This document shows, piece after piece, positions 1-7,770 of a stretch of DNA of 8,387 nucleotides (position 1 is its first letter; the number at the start of each line of letters is the position of its first letter). The stretch spans positions 1-8,387 of the forward strand of contig JAHDHM010000140.1 in assembly GCA_020631315.1 (NCBI GenBank), written 5' to 3'. Position numbers and translations under genes: made by a program. The notes under the pieces were generated by a model. That model worked only from the letters and a program-made list of their open reading frames with translations. It was not told where the DNA came from and ran no database searches. This stretch comes from Acidimicrobiales bacterium (GTDB lineage: Bacteria; Actinomycetota; Acidimicrobiia; Acidimicrobiales; Poriferisodaliceae).

Positions 1-1
1 G

Positions 2-265
2 GCCGTCTCCGAGTATCAGCGAGCCCGGCTGATCGAACGATTCGGCGACACGCTGCGCATCGTCGTCGACGACGAACGCTCCCAGCTCCGCAACCGCGAG
101 ATCGCCGAGGAACGGTTCGCTGCTCGAGTCCGCGGCGCCCTCGTCGTCGAACGCCGACGCGTACCGACGAAGCGCACCCGCTCGTCACAGCGACGCCGCC
201 TCGACACCAAGAAACGAACCGGCGACCAGAAGCGTCTCCGCCGCAAGCCCGCCCGCGACGACTGA
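2..265 (+). CDS. arfB: ArfB/YaeJ-type peptidyl-tRNA hydrolase (ribosome rescue), C-terminal part
   Basis: The frame is open from the left edge and stops at TGA 263-265, leaving 87 C-terminal residues; the start and the catalytic GGQ loop would lie to the left. The visible part has the family's RSQ..NR segment (RSQLRNRE, fragment residues 26-33) and then a highly basic tail. That tail keeps the ArfB pattern PTK.T..S..RRL..K...G..K (about residues 55-77). In characterised ArfB this tail sits in the mRNA channel of stalled 70S ribosomes while the GGQ domain hydrolyses the peptidyl-tRNA. The first 20 residues fit the end of the RF-1-like domain. The gene converges on the thioesterase gene with only 22 bp between the two stops. 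Class I release factors are less likely because they lack this lysine/arginine tail at the extreme C-terminus. The family call is firm from the tail, but catalytic competence cannot be judged here. Confidence 0.82.
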   Translation, partial: AVSEYQRARLIERFGDTLRIVVDDERSQLRNREIAEERFAARVRGALVVERRRVPTKRTRSSQRRRLDTKKRTGDQKRLRRKPARDD

Positions 266-287
266 ACCCGCGCTGTACCTGCCGGGC

Positions 288-1194
288 TCAGCTCTCGTCG
301 CGGATCCAGGGCGGGTTCGTCGGATCGAACTCGCGGAGCACGAACGTCTGACTCGCGGTGCCGAGGAAGCGACCGTCCGCCGTCCACATCCGAGCGTCGC
401 CGTGGGCATAGCCACCGAAGGATCCGTGGGGCCGGATGTCGAACAGCACCCAGTCGGTCGGCTCGTCGTGGCTGAAGCGCATCGTGTTGTCGAGACTGCT
501 GCCACCGGCGAAGCGGCCGAGCGCTCGGGCGGTCGACATCGGCACCATGTCGGCCATGAACGACGCGATGCCCGGGGTGATCGGCGAGTCGTCCGGTCGA
601 CGGCCCCACACGAGGGTCGAGTGCTCGGGAGCCTCACCCACGTCGCCCGTCCGCTCGGCGAGACGCAGCTCGCTCGTGGTCGTGTGACCGCCGGCGGCAC
701 GGCCGGATCCCGCCTGACCGAAGCGCTCGGCGAGCATCTTCTTGACCTCGTCGGTCATGAGCCTCGAACACACTGCGCCACGGCGCCGAGTCCTCGGGCG
801 CAGTCACCGCGGGCATCGGTTCGAACTCGCCGTCGAGATCGGTGTCCCGGTGACGTCCACATGCGCCGAGCGACGAGACGATCAGCGAACCGTCCTCCGA
901 CCTGGCGGTCACGGCGACCTGGTTGGTCCGATAGCCGGGGGCCGTGACGTCGACGCTGAAGCGCAGCGTCGAGTCGGTCGGCACCGTCGACACGAACTGG
1001 GTGGTCATCCACAGCGGCGACCGCTCGGTGACCAGCGACGCCAACGCCACCGATGCGCCGACCGCCGTGCCGCCGTAGAGGCGTCGGTCGGTCCGGCTCA
1101 GCCGCTCCGTGACGACGACGTCGAACGTGTGGTCATCGACCTGTGACCAGCCCAAGAACTCGGCGTCGATCTGTGCAACCCGCTCACCCGACAT
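288..1194 (-). pseudogene. Double-hotdog acyl-CoA thioesterase (TesB-like), split by a one-base frameshift
   Basis: Two minus-strand frames together make one thioesterase of about 301 residues, near the length of TesB. The N-terminal half starts at ATG 1192-1194 and reads to about 760 (145 residues). It holds the first hotdog fold, with the helix motif RRLYGGTAVGASVALASL (residues 38-54). Left alone, this frame runs on as arginine-rich nonsense to a stop at 634. The C-terminal half follows in the next frame from about 758 to TGA 288-290 (156 residues). It carries the second hotdog, with SSLDNTMRF and GTASQTF; by analogy with TesB, their Asp and Gln (about 235 and 282 of the joined protein) fit catalytic positions. 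The total of 907 nt is one base over a multiple of three, so one extra base near 759 explains the split. The family hydrolyses acyl-CoA to free acid and CoA. Upstream lies the co-directional Rieske oxygenase gene, 41 nt away; there is no clear ribosome binding site before 1194. A genuine mutation, a sequencing error, or two separately translated halves (the second from ATG 758) all remain possible. The family call is confident; the inactive status is not. Confidence 0.75.
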
Positions 1195-1235
1195 CCGGGC
1201 GAGTGTACGGACAGCGGCTGCTGCGACAGAACAGC

Positions 1236-2483
1236 TCAAGCGCGCACGTCGATGGCGGCCGGGTGGGGGTTGGCACCGGCGCCGAGACGTTCGTCTGCAC
1301 CAGGCTCGTCGCCCACCGGTGGGCGGTAGTCCGACAGGTCGTCGAGGCACATCAGGTCGGCGACCATGTTCTGGAAGCGGTGCAGCGGCTCCTCGAACCT
1401 CGGTGCCAGCGGACCGGGCGGGATGGCACCGTGGGTGAGGCCCCGCTGGCTGCGCTGGCAGATGTCGACGTCCTCGTCGTTGAGGTCGATCCAGAAGTCA
1501 CGGGTCTGGGCGATGTCGGGGGCATCGCCGGCGCTCGGCGGGACCAGCCACGTCAGCGTCTCGAGCGTCTTACCCGCAGCGAGGGGCTGGAGGTGCAGCA
1601 CGGCCACGTGGTTCGGGAGCACCGAGAACATCACGTTCGGGAACATGGCGACGTGGCGGCCCGACACGGCATCGCTCTCGTCCAGGTCGTCAGCGGCCGG
1701 CATGGACAGCCAGTCGTCACGATCGTCGGCCGACACCGGTGTGGTGGTCTGGCCGATGTACATGCCGGGCCCTTGATAGCGGTAGTGGTCCTCGACGCGG
1801 CTCACCTTGGCGAGCTCCGGATGGACCCAACGCAGGTGGTAGTACTCCTGGAAGTTCTCGGTGATGAGCTTCCAGTTGGCGTCGATGGTCAGGGTCTGCT
1901 GTGCGGCGATCGACCACTCGTCCATCCGATAGCCGGCCATGCGAGCGGGAAGGTCACCGAGCCAGGTCGACAGCGGCGGTGTGGCCTCGTCGAGGCAGAC
2001 GAACAGCAGCGGCCCCCACGCATCGACCCGCACCTCGATGAGACCGAGATCGGTGACGTCGGCCTCCTCGCGAGGGACCTCGTCGAAGAACGGACGGGCC
2101 TTCAGCGAACCGTCGAGGCCGTAACCCCAGCGGTGGTACGGGCAGCGGATCGTGTTCTTGATCTCGCAGTCGCCGTCGGCCAGCTCGGTGCCTCGGTGGC
2201 GGCACGAGTTGTAGAACGCCCGCAGCGTCTCGCCGTCGTTGACGATCACGACCGACCGGTTGCCGACACGGCGGACGAGCATCCGCCCCTCGACCGCCTC
2301 GGCCGCACAGCCGACGACGACCCAGCTGCGTTCGAACAGCCGCTCCTGTTCGACAGCGAAGAACTCGTCGGAGGTGTACGCAGCCGGGTGGAGACCGGTG
2401 CTGCGTTCGAGCGGGGCGCGGGTGCCGGACCAGAAGCGTTCGCTCGTGAAGTCCATCGGCTCGGAACCTGCGGTCAGCGACAT
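1236..2483 (-). CDS. Rieske non-haem iron oxygenase, alpha (catalytic) subunit
   Basis: The product is 415 residues, typical for a ring-hydroxylating oxygenase alpha subunit or a quaternary-ammonium monooxygenase. The N-terminal domain has a complete Rieske [2Fe-2S] site: CRH at 94-96 and CPYH at 114-117, so ligands C94, H96, C114 and H117. The C-terminal domain has the mononuclear iron motif NFQEYYHLRWVH (210-221) with H216 and H221; D333 or D336 in WIDLNDEDVD is the likely third ligand, followed by the usual QRG. The residue three before the first histidine is Glu (E213). Carnitine oxygenase CntA also has Glu there, whereas naphthalene-dioxygenase-type enzymes have Asp. Known family members activate O2 with electrons from a reductase to hydroxylate rings or N-dealkylate amines. 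The substrate cannot be read from sequence, and no reductase, ferredoxin or beta subunit is visible nearby. ATG 2481-2483 is chosen because GAGGGGG lies 7 nt upstream and homology begins soon after; the longer open frame to 2807 is antisense to ung. The enzyme is soluble, with no signal peptide. Confidence 0.93.
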   Translation of the reverse strand: MSLTAGSEPMDFTSERFWSGTRAPLERSTGLHPAAYTSDEFFAVEQERLFERSWVVVGCAAEAVEGRMLVRRVGNRSVVIVNDGETLRAFYNSCRHRGTELADGDCEIKNTIRCPYHRWGYGLDGSLKARPFFDEVPREEADVTDLGLIEVRVDAWGPLLFVCLDEATPPLSTWLGDLPARMAGYRMDEWSIAAQQTLTIDANWKLITENFQEYYHLRWVHPELAKVSRVEDHYRYQGPGMYIGQTTTPVSADDRDDWLSMPAADDLDESDAVSGRHVAMFPNVMFSVLPNHVAVLHLQPLAAGKTLETLTWLVPPSAGDAPDIAQTRDFWIDLNDEDVDICQRSQRGLTHGAIPPGPLAPRFEEPLHRFQNMVADLMCLDDLSDYRPPVGDEPGADERLGAGANPHPAAIDVRA

Positions 2484-2661
2484 GTGGGCACCCCCTCGTG
2501 CGGCGGGCACGACGATCGCCCGCACGTGGTGGACATTCTCGCGAACCGGCGACCCGTCGGGCGACGGCGCCGTTTCGCGCTTCCCACGATTCGGTCTCGC
2601 CGTCACACCGGGACGAACCAGCACCGCGCTCCAGGACCACGCCCGGATACGGTGGCGTCCC
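2484..2661. promoter_or_regulatory. Divergent intergenic region between the Rieske oxygenase and ung genes
   Basis: This 178-bp gap must hold the promoters of the leftward Rieske/thioesterase unit and the rightward ung-MFS-propeller unit. Apart from the Rieske gene's ribosome binding site at its left end, nothing in it stands out. I find no convincing -10/-35 pair on either strand, no long inverted repeat typical of an operator, and no riboswitch-like structure. A short CGTC/GACG inverted repeat near 2550-2562 is within what GC-rich DNA gives by chance. The regulatory role is inferred only from the divergent arrangement. Confidence 0.45.
2491..2497 (-). promoter_or_regulatory. Ribosome binding site of the Rieske oxygenase gene
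   Basis: On the minus strand this reads GAGGGGG, 7 nt before the ATG at 2483. It is the only strong Shine-Dalgarno-like match near an ATG in this frame, and it fixes the start against a reading frame that stays open about 320 nt further upstream. Confidence 0.7.
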
Positions 2662-3327
2662 GTGACGGCCACCGACTGGAATCCGCTGCTGCGCGACCAG
2701 TTCGAGGAGCCGTACTGGAAGGAGCTCCAGGCGTTCGTGCAGGCCGAGCGCCAGCAGCACCAGGTGTTCCCGCCACACGACGAGGTGTTCGCCGCGCTGC
2801 ACCTCACCTCGTACGCAGACTGTCGTGTCGTGATCCTCGGGCAGGATCCGTACCACGGTCCCGGCCAGGCGCACGGGCTGTGCTTCTCGGTGCGTCACGG
2901 CGTGCAGATCCCGCCGTCGCTGCGCAACATCCACCAGGAGATGGCGTCCGACATCGGGGCCACCGCTCCCGGCCACGGCAACCTCGAGCACTGGGCCCGC
3001 CAGGGGGTGCTGCTGCTGAACACGTCGCTGACCGTGCGAGCGCACCAGGCGGCGAGCCACAAGAACGCCGGCTGGCAGCGCTTCACCGACCGGGTCATCG
3101 AGGTGGTGAACGAGAAGCCGACCCGTGTCGTGTTCGTTCTGTGGGGTGGCCACGCCCGCAAGAAGAAGTCGATGATCGACCGCAGCCGCCATGTCGTGAT
3201 CGAATCGCCGCATCCGTCGCCGCTGTCGGCACACAACGGGTTCTTCGGATCGCGGCCCTTCAGCCAGACCAACGCAGCACTCGTCGACGCCGGCCTCGAA
3301 CCGATCGACTGGCAGATCCCCGCGTGA
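2662..3327 (+). CDS. ung: Uracil-DNA glycosylase, family 1
   Basis: This 221-residue protein is close to the 229 of E. coli Ung and shows every family-1 signature. The water-activating motif GQDPYHGPGQAHGLCFSV is at 60-77, with catalytic D62 and Y64. LLLNTSLTVR is at 117-126, with uracil-contacting N120. The minor-groove intercalation loop HPSPLS is at 184-189, with H184. It removes uracil, from cytosine deamination or dUMP misincorporation, from DNA as the first step of base-excision repair in the cytoplasm. The GTG at 2662 is chosen because homology (TDWNPLLRDQF) begins at once; a weak GGTGG lies 6 nt upstream, and the frame further upstream is antisense to the Rieske gene. It is the first gene of the rightward run, and its TGA overlaps the GTG start of the transporter gene (GTGA, 3324-3327), so translation is probably coupled. 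All active-site residues are present, so the enzyme should be functional. Confidence 0.97.
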   Translation: MTATDWNPLLRDQFEEPYWKELQAFVQAERQQHQVFPPHDEVFAALHLTSYADCRVVILGQDPYHGPGQAHGLCFSVRHGVQIPPSLRNIHQEMASDIGATAPGHGNLEHWARQGVLLLNTSLTVRAHQAASHKNAGWQRFTDRVIEVVNEKPTRVVFVLWGGHARKKKSMIDRSRHVVIESPHPSPLSAHNGFFGSRPFSQTNAALVDAGLEPIDWQIPA

Positions 3328-4562
3328 TCGTCGAGCGTCCGTGGCGGGTGCTGTCGGGCGTGTTCGCCGTCTATGCCGCGTTCGGGCTGCTCATGGCGTC
3401 GTCCGGAGCGCTCGTGCCGTCGATCCGTGAGGACCTCGGGCTGAGCCGCAGCCAGATGGGTGTCGTGCTGGGCGCCTGGCAGTTCGCGTACATCGGCGCG
3501 TCGATCCCGTGTGGGCGGCTCATCGACCGGATCGGTCTGCGGCGGGCCCTGCTGGTCTGCACGACGATCATGGGTGGGTCGATGCTGTTCCGATCGACGG
3601 CGAGCGGCTTCGGCTCGCTGCTGCTGTGGGTGGGCGTGTTCGGCATCGGTGCACCGATCGTGTCGATCGCCGCGCCCAAGGCCGCGGCGGTGCTGTTCGA
3701 GGGCGCCGAACGTCGACGGGCCGTCGGCATCTACGGCATGTCGCCGACGCTCGGCAGCGCGATCGCGCTGGCCACGGCCAACAGCGTCGTCGCCCCGCTC
3801 GTCGGCGACACGTGGCAAGGCGTCACGGTCGCGTTCGGCGTGATCGGACTGCTGGCGGGTGGGTACTGGTGGTGGGCCTCTGCCACGCTCGACGGCTCGG
3901 TACCGGCACCCGCTCCGACCGCATCCGTCCGTCAGCTGTTGGCCGTGCCGGTGGTTCGAGCGGTGCTCGTGATCGCCATGACGTCGTTCGTGTTCGTCCA
4001 CGGCATCGGCCAGTGGCTCGTCGACCTGTTGTCGAGCGAGGGCCGCTCCGTCGAGGCCGCCGGCTACTGGACGTCGGCCGGATCGCTGATGGGGATGATG
4101 GGAACCCTGCTCATCCCACGCGTGGCGACCGCGGGCCGACGTGTCGCGGTGCTGGCCTCCCTGCTCGTCTTCGGAGGCGTCGCCGCAACGGCGCTGCTGG
4201 CGGCCACCGACTCGTGGCTGGCGCTGCCGCTGGCCGTCAACGCAGTGGCCAGGTCGGCGACGATGCCGATCGCCATGCTGATCCTCATGGACCACGAGCG
4301 GGTCGGACCCGACAACATGGCCGGCGCAGGCAGCCTGTTCTTCACCGCCGCTCAGGTCGGGGGAGTGTTCGGCCCCTGGCTCACCGGTGTGCTCGCCGAC
4401 GGGGACGCAGGGTTCCAGGCCGCGCTGTGGACCCACGGTGCGCTCATGATCGCGCTCGCCGTGTTCGTGTTCGTCGTCGTGCCGCGGGCCGCCGGAGTGC
4501 CACGCCTGCCACGGGCCCGGATTCTCGCTGCGGAAACGGTACGGCAACCCGAGGAGCGGTAG
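3324..4562 (+). CDS. Major facilitator superfamily (MFS) transporter, substrate unknown
   Basis: This 412-residue protein is hydrophobic almost throughout, with a pattern fitting about 12 membrane helices in two halves. The first helix is around residues 9-30 (VLSGVFAVYAAFGLLMASSG) and the last around 371-388. MFS motif A lies between helices 2 and 3 as GRLIDRIGLRR (64-74); the Asp and the GxxxDRxG core are kept. A soluble stretch of about 20 residues (188-206, Pro/Ala-rich) separates the halves. N-half features such as SIREDLGLSRSQMGVVLGAW resemble the CynX/NimT and NarK-like branches of small-molecule transporters, but I cannot assign a substrate or direction. The start is the GTG at 3324, overlapping the ung stop codon by four bases; no ATG nearby would keep the first helix intact. 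The next gene begins 32 nt after the stop, so this is the middle gene of a probable operon. The family is firm and the function open. Confidence 0.9.
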   Translation: MIVERPWRVLSGVFAVYAAFGLLMASSGALVPSIREDLGLSRSQMGVVLGAWQFAYIGASIPCGRLIDRIGLRRALLVCTTIMGGSMLFRSTASGFGSLLLWVGVFGIGAPIVSIAAPKAAAVLFEGAERRRAVGIYGMSPTLGSAIALATANSVVAPLVGDTWQGVTVAFGVIGLLAGGYWWWASATLDGSVPAPAPTASVRQLLAVPVVRAVLVIAMTSFVFVHGIGQWLVDLLSSEGRSVEAAGYWTSAGSLMGMMGTLLIPRVATAGRRVAVLASLLVFGGVAATALLAATDSWLALPLAVNAVARSATMPIAMLILMDHERVGPDNMAGAGSLFFTAAQVGGVFGPWLTGVLADGDAGFQAALWTHGALMIALAVFVFVVVPRAAGVPRLPRARILAAETVRQPEER

Positions 4563-4583
4563 TTTCGGAGGATCGCCGTCGCC

Positions 4584-4590
4584 GAGGAGG
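4584..4590 (+). promoter_or_regulatory. Ribosome binding site of the Asp-box propeller gene
   Basis: GAGGAGG lies 4 nt before the ATG at 4595. It is a near-perfect Shine-Dalgarno core, though rather close to the start. It supports this start and so the absence of an N-terminal signal peptide in the product. Confidence 0.7.
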
Positions 4591-4594
4591 CCAC

Positions 4595-7500
4595 ATGTCC
4601 GGAGTCGATCCCGCCCTGCTGAGTCAGATCCGCTACCGGAACATCGGGCCGTCCCGAGGCGGCCGTGTCATCGCCGTGGCGGCCGATCCGGTCAAGAAGA
4701 ACGTCTTCTACTTCGGCGCCTGCGCCGGCGGCGTGTGGAAGTCCGACGACGCCGGTCAGTACTGGGAGAACATCTCCGACGGCTTCTTCAAGACCGGTTC
4801 CGTCGGAGCCCTCGCCGTCGCCCCGTCCGACGGCAACGTGATCTACGCCGGCATGGGCGAGTCGACCATCCGCATCGACGTCACCCACGGCGACGGCGTC
4901 TACAAGTCGACCGACGCCGGCGTGTCCTGGCAGCACATGGGACTCGAGGCCACGCGCCACATCGGCAAGATCGCCGTGCACCCGGCCGACCCCGACACGC
5001 TCTACGTCGCCGCCCTCGGCCACATGTCCAAGGACAACCCCGAGCGCGGCCTGTATCGCTCGACCGACGGTGGTGCCACCTGGGAGCTCGTGCTCCACAT
5101 CTCCGAGAAGGCCGGCGCGGTCGACGTCTCGCTCGACCCGAACAACCCTCGCATCATCTTCACCACCATCTGGGAGTCACGCCGGAACTTCTGGTCGATC
5201 AACAGCGGCGGCGAGGACTGCGGCCTGTGGCGGTCCAAGGACGGCGGCGACACCTGGGAAGACCTCTCCCGCAACAAGGGCATGCCCGAGGGCACCCTCG
5301 GCAAGATGGGCGTCGCGGTGTCGCCTGCACAGTCCGGACGTGTGTGGGCCATGGTCGAGGCCGAGTTCCGCAAGCGCGGCCTCTACCGCTCCGAGGACCA
5401 CGGCGAGACGTGGGAGAAGGTGTCGTCCAAGCCCGAGCTCGGCTGGCGCCCCTGGTACTACGAGCACGTCGTCGCCCACCCCACCGACGGCGACACGGTC
5501 TACGTGCTGAACAACACCGCGTTCGTCTCGATCGACGGCGGCAAGAACTGGGAGGAGTTCAACACTCCCCACGGTGACAACCACGCCCTGTGGATCGATC
5601 CCGAGGATCCGATGCGCATGATCGGCTCCGACGACGGCGGCGCCTGGGTGTCGGTCAACGGCGGCGCGAGCTGGTCGACGATCTACAACCAGATGACGGC
5701 GCAGCTGTATCACGTCGACGTCGACGACCAGTACCCGTACCTCGTGTACGGCTCGCAGCAGGACAACTCGTCGATCGCCGTGCCGAGCCAGACCGGTCTC
5801 GGTGCCATCAACTGGGCCGACTGCTACCCGCCCGGCACCGCCGAGAGCGGCTACGTGGCCGTGAAGCCCGACGACCCGAACATCGTCTACGTGGGCGCGA
5901 TCGGTTCGTCGCCGGGCGGTGGCGACGCCCTCCAGCGCTACGACCACACCACGAAGCAGATCCAGCTCGTCAGCGTGTGGCCCGAGTCCGTGCACGACGG
6001 CAACACCGCGGAGGTCCGTTTCCAGTGGACCTACCCGATCATGTTCTCGCCGCACGACACCGGCACGCTCTACGCGGCCGGCAACAAGGTCTTCAAGTCG
6101 ACCGACGAAGGCCACAGCTGGACCGCCATCAGCGACGACCTCACCTACGCCGATCCCGACACCATGGGCGTGTCCGGGCCGCTCACCATGGACACCGCCG
6201 GCGCCGAGATGTACGCCACCGTGTTCTCGCTGATGGTGTCGGCGCACACGCAGGGTGTCCTGATGGCCGGTTCCGACGACGGCAGGGTCCACGTGACCCG
6301 CGACGACGGTGGCTCCTGGACCGAGGTCACCCCGCCCGACCTGCCGAAGTTCTCGCAGGTCACGATGCTGGAGGAAGCGCCGCATCGTCCGGGTCGGGTG
6401 TATCTGACGGCCGCCCGTCACAAGATGGGCGACGACGCGCCGTACGTGTTCGTCACCGACGACCTCGGCTCGTCGTGGACCCGCATCGACGCAGGGCTGC
6501 CCGACGAGATCTGCCGCGTCATCCGTGAGGACCCGTCCGCCCAGGGCCTGCTGTACGTCGGTACCGAGATGGGCCTCTACGCCTCGTTCGACGACGGCGC
6601 GAACTGGCAGTCGCTGCAGTCGAACCTGCCGATCACGCCCGTCTACGACATGAAGGTGAAGGGCACCGACCTCGTCGTCGCCACCCACGGCCGTTCGTTC
6701 TGGATCCTCGACGACCTCACGCCGCTGCACCAGCTGCAGGCGGGCCTGGGGGAGGGCAACCACCTGCTGGCGCCCCGCCCCGCAGTGCGTGCTCCCGAGC
6801 ACCTGTTCGCGGCGTTCTGGGGTTCGCCGAAGGGCAAGAACTACCACGTCACCATCGGCCAGAACGCGACGTTCTACCTCGACGAGGCCGAGACCGGTCA
6901 CAAGCGCAAGCGGGTGATCGACGGCGGTGACGACGCCGAGCGTGGCGTGCGCATCAACTACTGGCTCACCGAGGACGCCACGGGCGAGGCGGTGCTGACG
7001 ATCAGCGATGCGTCCGGTGCAGTGATCGACACCTTCCCCTCCGCGATCCCGGAGGAGAAGTCGGACCGCAAGGGCCTGTACATCACCGCCCACCAGGGGA
7101 TGAACACGTTCCAGTGGCCGATGATGCTCCCGGCCGGCGAGAAGATGGTCGACACCGAGTACCACGGCCGGCCCGCCGGGCCGCTCGCGCTGCCGGGCAC
7201 CTACACGGCGACGCTGACGGTGGGCGACTGGTCGATGAGCCAGCCGGTCGAGCTCGTGCTCGACCCGCGTGTGTCCGTCGAACACGATCACCTGGTCGAG
7301 CAGCAGGAGCTGATGCTCGCCATCCAGTCGAAGCTCGACGAGATGACGGTGGCCATCAACGCCATGCGGTCGATGTACGGCCAGCTCGACGGCTGGAAGG
7401 CGCGGCTCGGCGACGACGAGGCCGCCGCCGACGTCGTGGCCGCGATCGCACCGCTGCAGGAACGGCTGCGCGAGGTCGAGGCCGGTCTGGTCCAGCGGGA

Positions 7501-7741
7501 GCTCACCTCGGCGGGCGACAGCCTCAACTACCGCGAGTCGGTCTGGGAGAAGCTGAACGGCCTGTCGCCGATCGTGTCGTCGGCCGACACCCGTCCGACC
7601 GTCCAGAGCCACGAGGTGTTCGCCAAGTTGGCCGGCCAGGCCGACGAGGGTCTCGCGGCCTACCGTGCGCTCGTCGACGGTGAGGTCGCAGCGTTCAACG
7701 AGCAGCTCGACGCTCTCGGCCACGGCACCGTGGGAGCCTGA
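4595..7741 (+). CDS. Asp-box beta-propeller protein, sortilin/VPS10-like 'glycosyl hydrolase' family, no signal peptide
   Basis: The product is 1048 residues. At least eleven Asp-box motifs (S/T-x-D-x-G-x-x-W), which mark propeller blades, begin at residues 50, 105, 156, 214, 266, 312, 353 (Asp replaced by Asn), 502, 568, 621 and 664. Blade-linked motifs of the large bacterial VPS10/sortilin-like family are also present: RNIGPSRGGR (15-24), HIGKIAVHP, RPWYYEHVVAHP, GSQQDNSS (386-393), ATHGRSFWILDDLTPL (696-711). Residues about 795-890 look like a small beta domain: ISDASGAVIDTF, then PGTYTATLTVGDW. Residues 895-1040 are helical and charged, probably coiled coil. Database entries for such proteins are often called glycosyl hydrolase or sialidase, but no catalytic residues can be pointed to here; ligand binding is the safer reading. 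The protein starts directly in the first blade without a signal peptide or membrane segment, so a cytoplasmic location is inferred. It is the third gene of the ung-MFS run. The family is firm; the role is unknown. Confidence 0.9.
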   Translation: MSGVDPALLSQIRYRNIGPSRGGRVIAVAADPVKKNVFYFGACAGGVWKSDDAGQYWENISDGFFKTGSVGALAVAPSDGNVIYAGMGESTIRIDVTHGDGVYKSTDAGVSWQHMGLEATRHIGKIAVHPADPDTLYVAALGHMSKDNPERGLYRSTDGGATWELVLHISEKAGAVDVSLDPNNPRIIFTTIWESRRNFWSINSGGEDCGLWRSKDGGDTWEDLSRNKGMPEGTLGKMGVAVSPAQSGRVWAMVEAEFRKRGLYRSEDHGETWEKVSSKPELGWRPWYYEHVVAHPTDGDTVYVLNNTAFVSIDGGKNWEEFNTPHGDNHALWIDPEDPMRMIGSDDGGAWVSVNGGASWSTIYNQMTAQLYHVDVDDQYPYLVYGSQQDNSSIAVPSQTGLGAINWADCYPPGTAESGYVAVKPDDPNIVYVGAIGSSPGGGDALQRYDHTTKQIQLVSVWPESVHDGNTAEVRFQWTYPIMFSPHDTGTLYAAGNKVFKSTDEGHSWTAISDDLTYADPDTMGVSGPLTMDTAGAEMYATVFSLMVSAHTQGVLMAGSDDGRVHVTRDDGGSWTEVTPPDLPKFSQVTMLEEAPHRPGRVYLTAARHKMGDDAPYVFVTDDLGSSWTRIDAGLPDEICRVIREDPSAQGLLYVGTEMGLYASFDDGANWQSLQSNLPITPVYDMKVKGTDLVVATHGRSFWILDDLTPLHQLQAGLGEGNHLLAPRPAVRAPEHLFAAFWGSPKGKNYHVTIGQNATFYLDEAETGHKRKRVIDGGDDAERGVRINYWLTEDATGEAVLTISDASGAVIDTFPSAIPEEKSDRKGLYITAHQGMNTFQWPMMLPAGEKMVDTEYHGRPAGPLALPGTYTATLTVGDWSMSQPVELVLDPRVSVEHDHLVEQQELMLAIQSKLDEMTVAINAMRSMYGQLDGWKARLGDDEAAADVVAAIAPLQERLREVEAGLVQRELTSAGDSLNYRESVWEKLNGLSPIVSSADTRPTVQSHEVFAKLAGQADEGLAAYRALVDGEVAAFNEQLDALGHGTVGA

Positions 7742-7770
7742 GCGACCGTCTTGCCTGACCTCGTTTCATT

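Noticed and set aside
266..287. Possible bidirectional terminator between the convergent arfB and thioesterase stops.
   Set aside because: Only a 4-bp CCCG/CGGG pair can be drawn and no T-run follows on either strand; too weak to call.
1143..3323. The frame that becomes the MFS gene is open from 1143, giving a possible 1139-residue fusion.
   Set aside because: The upstream part is antisense to the Rieske gene and out of frame with ung. It is arginine/valine-rich without any domain, and the real homology starts at the GTG at 3324.
2895..4547. A 550-residue minus-strand frame opposite ung and the MFS gene.
   Set aside because: It has low-complexity His/Arg/Gln/Asp composition and overlaps two clear genes completely; it is a shadow frame.
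3509..4594. In-frame upstream extension of the propeller gene through the MFS gene.
   Set aside because: It is an out-of-frame shadow of the transporter, rich in Arg. The strong ribosome binding site at 4584-4590 and the family homology support ATG 4595.
5177..7723. An open frame of 848 residues on the minus strand, antisense to the propeller gene.
   Set aside because: Long antisense frames are expected opposite high-GC genes with biased third positions. The translation is His/Arg/Val/Gly-rich with no recognisable motif, while the sense strand has eleven Asp boxes.
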